A DNA stretch of 64,000 nucleotides from Xylaria sp. FL1777 (lineage: Eukaryota; Ascomycota; Sordariomycetes; Xylariales; Xylariaceae): NCBI GenBank assembly GCA_022578965.1, contig MU400661.1, forward strand, positions 1 through 64,000, in the 5' to 3' direction. How positions within the stretch are numbered: position 1 is the stretch's first letter; every line of letters starts with the position of its first letter. The notes beneath the pieces were generated by a model. That model saw only the letters and a program-made list of their open reading frames with translations. It made no database searches and had not been told where the DNA came from. A program made the position numbers and the translations under genes. This document shows positions 59,208-64,000 of the stretch, one piece after another.

Positions 59208-61142
59208 TCCAAGTCATCAATCGCGCCTGAAATCTATTCCTCTATGGGGCTATAAAGGTTAAAACTTAATTTGGCGTATGAAAATTGGGGCTGATATTCG
59301 TGTCGGGAGAACGGCACATATGGGATCGGTTTACATTACTCTAATACCTCAGTAGAATTGCATGCTAACAGCCTTCATAAATAGCTGTCAGGCGTTGGGA
59401 GATTTATGTATATTGTCTATAACTTGCGCCTAAACACATATCAGGTGATGGGTGCACGCCTAGTGTAGGTCTACTAATTAGGAGCTTGGTTCGATTCCTA
59501 ACAGCGCTATATGGTTATTCGCTGGTTAGCTCATCTATATCTTGATGATTGACTATAGGGGTGTGTTTACGTATAGATTAACATACCTGTACTGTAATGT
59601 CAGTGCTTGTTTCTAGGGTTTAGTTTGATTATTATGTGCACCGGTCGTAAACTGTGTGCACAACTCTAATTCTACGTCGATCTAGGATGTCTATTTCACG
59701 TATCTTGACGCCCTCTCAATCCTTGTCTTTAACGCTAAGAGTATCTATATAACTATATATGATAACTGTCATGTGCATTGGTCTCACTTAGGCTTTAGGG
59801 TATATTAACTAGGTGTTATAAGGTAGGCTTGTTAGTTTAATAACATTCAGGACGTTAAAGAGTGATTAGGTGTAACGGCACCATGCTGATTTGCCAGCTG
59901 CGCAGATTCGATCTTGACACGAAATAGATTTTATTTACCATTACCGCTTTAGTGTACAGTTAATACTCGTTATCTATAAGATCTACCATGTCTGTTAGTC
60001 GTTAGAAACTTGTTTCAGTGACACATAGAACACCTACATATGACTGTTCATTTTATAGACTCGCATCAGGGTCTGCAAATTGAATGTGTCCATATGCGGG
60101 TTTCCGGGCCACATACGGACGTAGGAGTCTAAACACCCAGGCGCGGGTTTCCCGGTGCGAGCCTGTAGATAACTAAAACGTTACAGGATGTGTCTTCAGT
60201 GGTCCTTCGCATCTCCATTGTAGTAACTAGAGATGGTTTTGTGCGACGATTACCATATCGGTATACCCATATAGTCATGCCCGTGTCAACATACCCGCCT
60301 GGCTGGCTGCCCCCGCCTGTATCTAACAGACGGATTCATTTCATCTCATCTCATCTCCTCTAACCCGTAGACGACCCGAGGTACGTGTAGCGTGTGCATG
60401 AGATTATCCGTGCTGTAGCTGAAGGGAACTCCTCTGTACCAGCTCGTGACCCGAGACGTTCTGGCTTTTGCGGTGAGACAGACAGCGGACGGCCCTTTAA
60501 TAGCATAGCATGAGGCACGACGTAGTAGTCCCGCTGCTGCAGGCAGCCTAGGCCCTTGGCTTCGGGAATTTGTGCGAGTTGCGGTGTTTCTGCGGTCTCC
60601 AAGGTTGCGGCGGACAACTGCTTCAGTATGTAGTACCTCTACATGTGCAGATAGATAGATGGCTGCTGCCGGGTAGGCGTTGGCGATTGAGACATGGCGT
60701 GTTACCACGGGCGGTTGTCGAATATTAGCTGGTGTTGAAGGTTGCTTCTAAAGTACCTCCTAGGTAGGTATATGTAGCATTTCTCTGGACACTCGGATAC
60801 ATGAGTTATCATGGGTTATTTGGTTTTTGGAAAACTACCTGCTAGCCTAGACCGGATAGGCTGAAACTGAAGTACCTACTTGAATGTCACCGATACAGTA
60901 TCAAAGTTGATAATCCTGCTTAATCCACACTGTGCAAGTCGCACCCATGCAAGTACCTACTTAGGTAGAATACGACGGCAGCCTTGACATTAATCAGCTG
61001 ATCCAACTTCATCTCATCCCCATTACCTGGATTCTCATTTTATACCCCGGGTCCTCACCTCGATAGACTTCCAATCGTCCGATGGGTACAGTCCGGATTG
61101 GATGACGCCGACTCTCTCACTGGAATAGCCGGAAGAACGGGA
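59208..61142. other. Intergenic, no supportable gene
   Basis: 1.9 kb. Two tRNA-like fragments (near 59460-59505 and 59870-59920) contain A- and B-box-like strings but do not fold properly. ACCTA/TAGGT motifs cluster at 60750-60970 near the XLF-like gene start. The frame of that gene is open from a TTG at 61098; the first ATG is 61143. Confidence 0.45.
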
Positions 61143-62837
61143 ATGATGGAGTCGCCTTCTGAGTCGCCTTCTAAATGGTACCCTCTACCTCATTTCCCAA
61201 CCCTGCCGGCGCTCCTCGTATCTGCCCGCTTCGGCGAGACGTCGTACACGTTACACGTCACTGACCTTGCCAACGTGTGGGTAGAGAAGCTGGACCGGAG
61301 GGGAATCCTCTTGCGAAGTCTCCAGGAGAACACGAGCATCGACTTGGTTGATGCCGATCCCGAACAATGGGCTGTATTCTTGTCCAAGCTCAAGGCCGCC
61401 TTTGATCCCACGTCGCCGGATCATCGCCTCACTCGCCTCGGCATAGCCACGGCCACTGAGCCTCATTCTAAGAATCGTGATGGCCTCACGCTGCGCATTA
61501 CCTGCGAACTCCCGCACCCTCTCAATGCTCTCAAATGGCCTGTACATTTAGTCAAGTGCCAGCCTGCCTCACTAGCCTCGGAGCTCGTGTTACCCCTTAT
61601 ACAAGAGCACTATATACAGTCCCGTGAGGCTGAGGACCTCATGAGCCAACTCAAGGAGAAGGATGCTATCATTACAAGGTTGCTTGACAAACTAAGTACG
61701 ATGCATGCTCCATTGGAACTCATCTTCAACTCACTTTCAGCTAAGCATGCGATCACCAGAGCTGCTGCTGAGGAGCGCATCAAGGGTCTTGCCCCTTTCG
61801 ATGAAGAAAAATGGAGATCACAACGAAACGTAGAAAGTCCGCAAAATGCCCTAAGTTTGTTACATAGCGTCTTTAGTGGTCGAGATTTCAGTCAGGCAAA
61901 GGATACGGAACTGGGTATATCCGAGACGCTGAACGACTGGTGGACAAAACTCAGCTCGGAATTTCATACGGCCTCCGAGTTCAAAACTGGTACCACTCGC
62001 CAAAAACCAAAGGAGAAAGTCAGTGACATCATGGCTTCATCGGAAGATGTAGAAGAACATTTCCAAGTACAAATCACACCGAGGCATCGTCTATCACGAT
62101 CGCCCACTACCGAAAATTCAAAAAAGGAGAAGGCGATACATGAAGCCACCGATAGTAACGGATCCGATGGTCCTGATAGCCCTTCCATGCGATCACGAAA
62201 TAGGCCTCATTTCAGGATAGGTAGACCTGGAAATATGAAGATGCCCGCTCAGGATCCCGCTGTCAGCCAATCATCCCGGACTCTACAGGCTGATGATGAC
62301 GAGACGGCATCAGAGACGGAAGACGAAGAGCAGTCTGAATCGTCGACACGCACTGGGCAGCCTAAAGCTCGCTTAGGGACAATTGGAAGGCCGAAGCAAC
62401 CATCTCAGACAACGAGGCCTGCAACTACAACGGACTTGTCTGCAGATGCTAATGATGAGACGGCGCCTGGCTCAGATTCTGACAGTGACGGCTCACCGAA
62501 GCCTCAGCGGTCCTCAACGAGAGCGCCAACGACACCACGTAAAGGAGCATTAGGTCGAATAGGGGGGAAGTCCAAGGCTACTGCTACTGCTCTGGTGAAC
62601 TCCCCACATGATGCTGCGAGTGATGACTCTGCGTTATCCAAGAAGACTGAGGTCGGAAAAATAGGTGCCATAGGGCACAAACCTCACAAGGACCCTAAGA
62701 AACTTCACTCCGACGCTCCAGTAGAGCCGGAAGAGCTTGAGACTGACGAACAGAAAGCTGAGCGAAAACGTGCTGAGCTAGAAAAAGAACTAAATAAGAA
62801 AAGTACGGTTCCAGCAAGGAAAAAGAGAAAATTCTGA
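61143..62837 (+). CDS. XLF/Nej1-like non-homologous end-joining factor
   Basis: A single exon of 564 residues from ATG 61143 (a second ATG follows directly). The N-terminal 120 residues form a head domain like XRCC4/XLF, with KWYPLPHFPTLPALLVSARF, YTLHVTDLANVWVEKLDR and WAVFLSKLKAAF. A coiled-coil follows around SREAEDLMSQLKEKDAIITR, and then a conserved helical segment to about 260 including ALSLLHSVFSGRDF. The rest is disordered and acidic with Ser-rich patches, and ends in ARKKRKF. XLF stimulates the DNA ligase IV-XRCC4 complex at Ku-bound ends in the nucleus; the basic-aromatic C terminus resembles Ku-binding tails. The tail also carries a repeated Gly-Ile-Gly motif (see findings). XRCC4/Lif1 is a less likely alternative. 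Confidence 0.8.
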   Translation: MMESPSESPSKWYPLPHFPTLPALLVSARFGETSYTLHVTDLANVWVEKLDRRGILLRSLQENTSIDLVDADPEQWAVFLSKLKAAFDPTSPDHRLTRLGIATATEPHSKNRDGLTLRITCELPHPLNALKWPVHLVKCQPASLASELVLPLIQEHYIQSREAEDLMSQLKEKDAIITRLLDKLSTMHAPLELIFNSLSAKHAITRAAAEERIKGLAPFDEEKWRSQRNVESPQNALSLLHSVFSGRDFSQAKDTELGISETLNDWWTKLSSEFHTASEFKTGTTRQKPKEKVSDIMASSEDVEEHFQVQITPRHRLSRSPTTENSKKEKAIHEATDSNGSDGPDSPSMRSRNRPHFRIGRPGNMKMPAQDPAVSQSSRTLQADDDETASETEDEEQSESSTRTGQPKARLGTIGRPKQPSQTTRPATTTDLSADANDETAPGSDSDSDGSPKPQRSSTRAPTTPRKGALGRIGGKSKATATALVNSPHDAASDDSALSKKTEVGKIGAIGHKPHKDPKKLHSDAPVEPEELETDEQKAERKRAELEKELNKKSTVPARKKRKF

Positions 62838-63478
62838 GCCTATTACAGCTCTAAAGGCTGCGGTATTCTTTTACCCTACCTTTCCCTTTCGTGCACAGAT
62901 GAGATTACCCATGCATTCCTGTATATAGATTTCAGTGATTGTAATAATCTATAGATCGAAATCAATCGCAATAAAGCTTTGCCCCGGAATAAAGAAAGAA
63001 GAAAAGGATGTAGAGGCTAACTGAGTATCTAGTGCAAGTAACTGTACCGAAATTTCATATCTATTGCTATGTACGGGGCATCAATGACTACCTAGCAGGT
63101 TTCAATAATTACATATGTTCTACAAGACTATACTTCATACCCCATAGGCTTAAAAACACTCTATTAGCACATGCGTACATACAGCCCGTACGGGATATTG
63201 GACACAAAGGTAGTTGTTGACGTTCTGGCATTGTAGCCGTTTACTAGCGCCCATCAGCTGACAGTAGTATAATTGGTTACTGGCGCCTTAGTTTTCTGAA
63301 TAGATTGTATAGGAGTACAAATAGAATATAATCACTAACAACGACGAGGGCTGCTTATCATAAAGGATAATTCTGACGGCGCATCATCGACACCCGGAAA
63401 CGGGCAGCTATCTCATTTGCACCTTTGTTCACCACTAATAGATGCTAATGAAGCCTGTAAAATCAAAAAGCTCGCATC
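62838..63478. other. Intergenic
   Basis: About 640 bp with the 3' end of the XLF-like gene and the promoter of the next gene. No coding frame or repeat recognised. Confidence 0.5.
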
Positions 63479-64000
63479 ATGACCCTTCAATCAGTGGGTC
63501 ACTCAGACTACAATCCAATATTTCACTGCTTCGATAAAATGACGGGGAAGAGAAAGACAGCAGCCAAAAGCAGGACCAACCGCGCGGGTGGCTCAGGGGC
63601 CAACCAACCGCCAGTGCCCATTGTGATCGATCCGCACGGTCCTTACAGATATCGTGGCGTGCATATTCCCTTCACAGATGCACATTGGAGCGACCAGTGG
63701 TCATCCGATCCTTCAATCCAACAAAATGGTTTCATTTTCGTAGACCAGCTGGGTCGTAATGCCATGGCGGTACAATCCGTACAGACTGGAGGGATCTTTG
63801 TTAATAAAGTGATTGAACCGGGTATGCCATTCTCCGTCTTGACGTAACTTTCGCAAAAATTACTTCGCTGTTGTCGGGATGCCCCGGTGCCACGTATTTC
63901 TACTGTCATCGTATTCCGTAAGTACTAACTCAAGACTTTCCAGATAACACTCGGAGACCAGGTGAGCTCGCTGAAGAGCTGCGGTTATCGGCCGCACCAC
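63479..64000 (+). CDS. Partial gene, unknown function, cut by window end
   Basis: Exon 63479-63821, then an inferred 122-bp intron (donor GTATGC, branch TACTAAC, acceptor TTTCCAG), then exon 2 from 63944 running off the window in phase 1. The joined frame reads ..NKVIEP, then DNTRRPGELAEELRLS, with no stop. Without the splice the frame ends at 63847. The sequence has a basic start (GKRKTAAKSR), a Pro-rich IDPHGPYRYRGVHIPF segment and DAHWSDQWSSDPSIQQNG. I do not recognise the family. The ATG at 63539 is an alternative start. A second donor-like GTAAGT at 63919 lies inside the proposed intron. Confidence 0.5.

Noticed and set aside
59455..59510. B-box-like ggttcgattcc with a possible A box
   Set aside because: The distance from the D-like arm is too short for an anticodon arm plus variable loop, and the T stem has mismatches.
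59870..59925. tRNA-Gly-like string (ggtgtaacggcacc, then agattcgatc)
   Set aside because: A D-arm-like hairpin is visible, but the anticodon and T stems have mismatches and no acceptor stem pairs. At most a decayed tRNA relic.
61098..61142. Upstream extension of the XLF-like protein (MDDADSLTG..)
   Set aside because: The codon at 61098 is TTG, not ATG; the first ATG in frame is 61143.

Overview
This window is nuclear DNA from a filamentous ascomycete (Pezizomycotina), most likely a Sordariomycete. The evidence is short spliceosomal introns with GTRNGT donors, CTRAY-type branch points and YAG acceptors, together with fungal gene families: eqolisin peptidase, choline sulfatase, DAL5-type transporter, MYND/DUF4470, fungal Rif1, Mediator Med8, XLF/Nej1-like and Rmd8/DUF155. 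Species and order cannot be named from the sequence. Exon joins were worked out by hand and checked for reading phase and family continuity. Many ORF-level starts are not ATG and were corrected.

Layout. 1-1470 is an extremely AT-rich island with a 20-bp minisatellite and a pair of 25-bp direct repeats; base composition returns to normal within about 50 bp. 2542-3890 is a conserved fungal protein of unknown function. 5981-7311 is a secreted eqolisin. 7946-13321 (minus) is Rif1, divergent from Ric8/synembryn (14652-16379), which has a GC-AG intron. 17806-18645 is a small AT-hook plus chromodomain protein. 19147-20106 is MPDU1/Lec35, 22512-24350 choline sulfatase, 25138-25955 Med8, 26838-29000 (minus) MYND/DUF4470, and 30881-32541 (minus) a degenerate Ulp1-like protein with a (GSDQ)7 tract.

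34419-39883 holds a GNAT acetyltransferase, a DAL5-type transporter and an intronless Gfo/Idh/MocA oxidoreductase packed closely enough to be a small catabolic cluster. 40336-41593 is mitochondrial NADH-cytochrome b5 reductase (Mcr1). 41594-50216 is an 8.6-kb stretch with no gene I can support. It precedes a 1140-residue disordered protein with a C-terminal zinc-ribbon-like domain. Then follow an F-box/DUF6546-like gene, an Rmd8/Sif2-type DUF155 gene, an XLF/Nej1-like end-joining factor and a truncated gene at the right edge.

How they fit together. Most genes are independent housekeeping units: genome maintenance (Rif1, XLF-like, chromodomain protein), transcription (Med8), G-protein signalling (Ric8), ER glycosylation (MPDU1) and mitochondrial redox (Mcr1). 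Nutrient genes (eqolisin, choline sulfatase, transporter plus oxidoreductase) lie among them. Intergenic DNA throughout carries a recurrent ACCTAGGT-type palindromic motif that is not obvious in coding sequence. I saw no tRNA, rRNA, intact transposon or CRISPR array.
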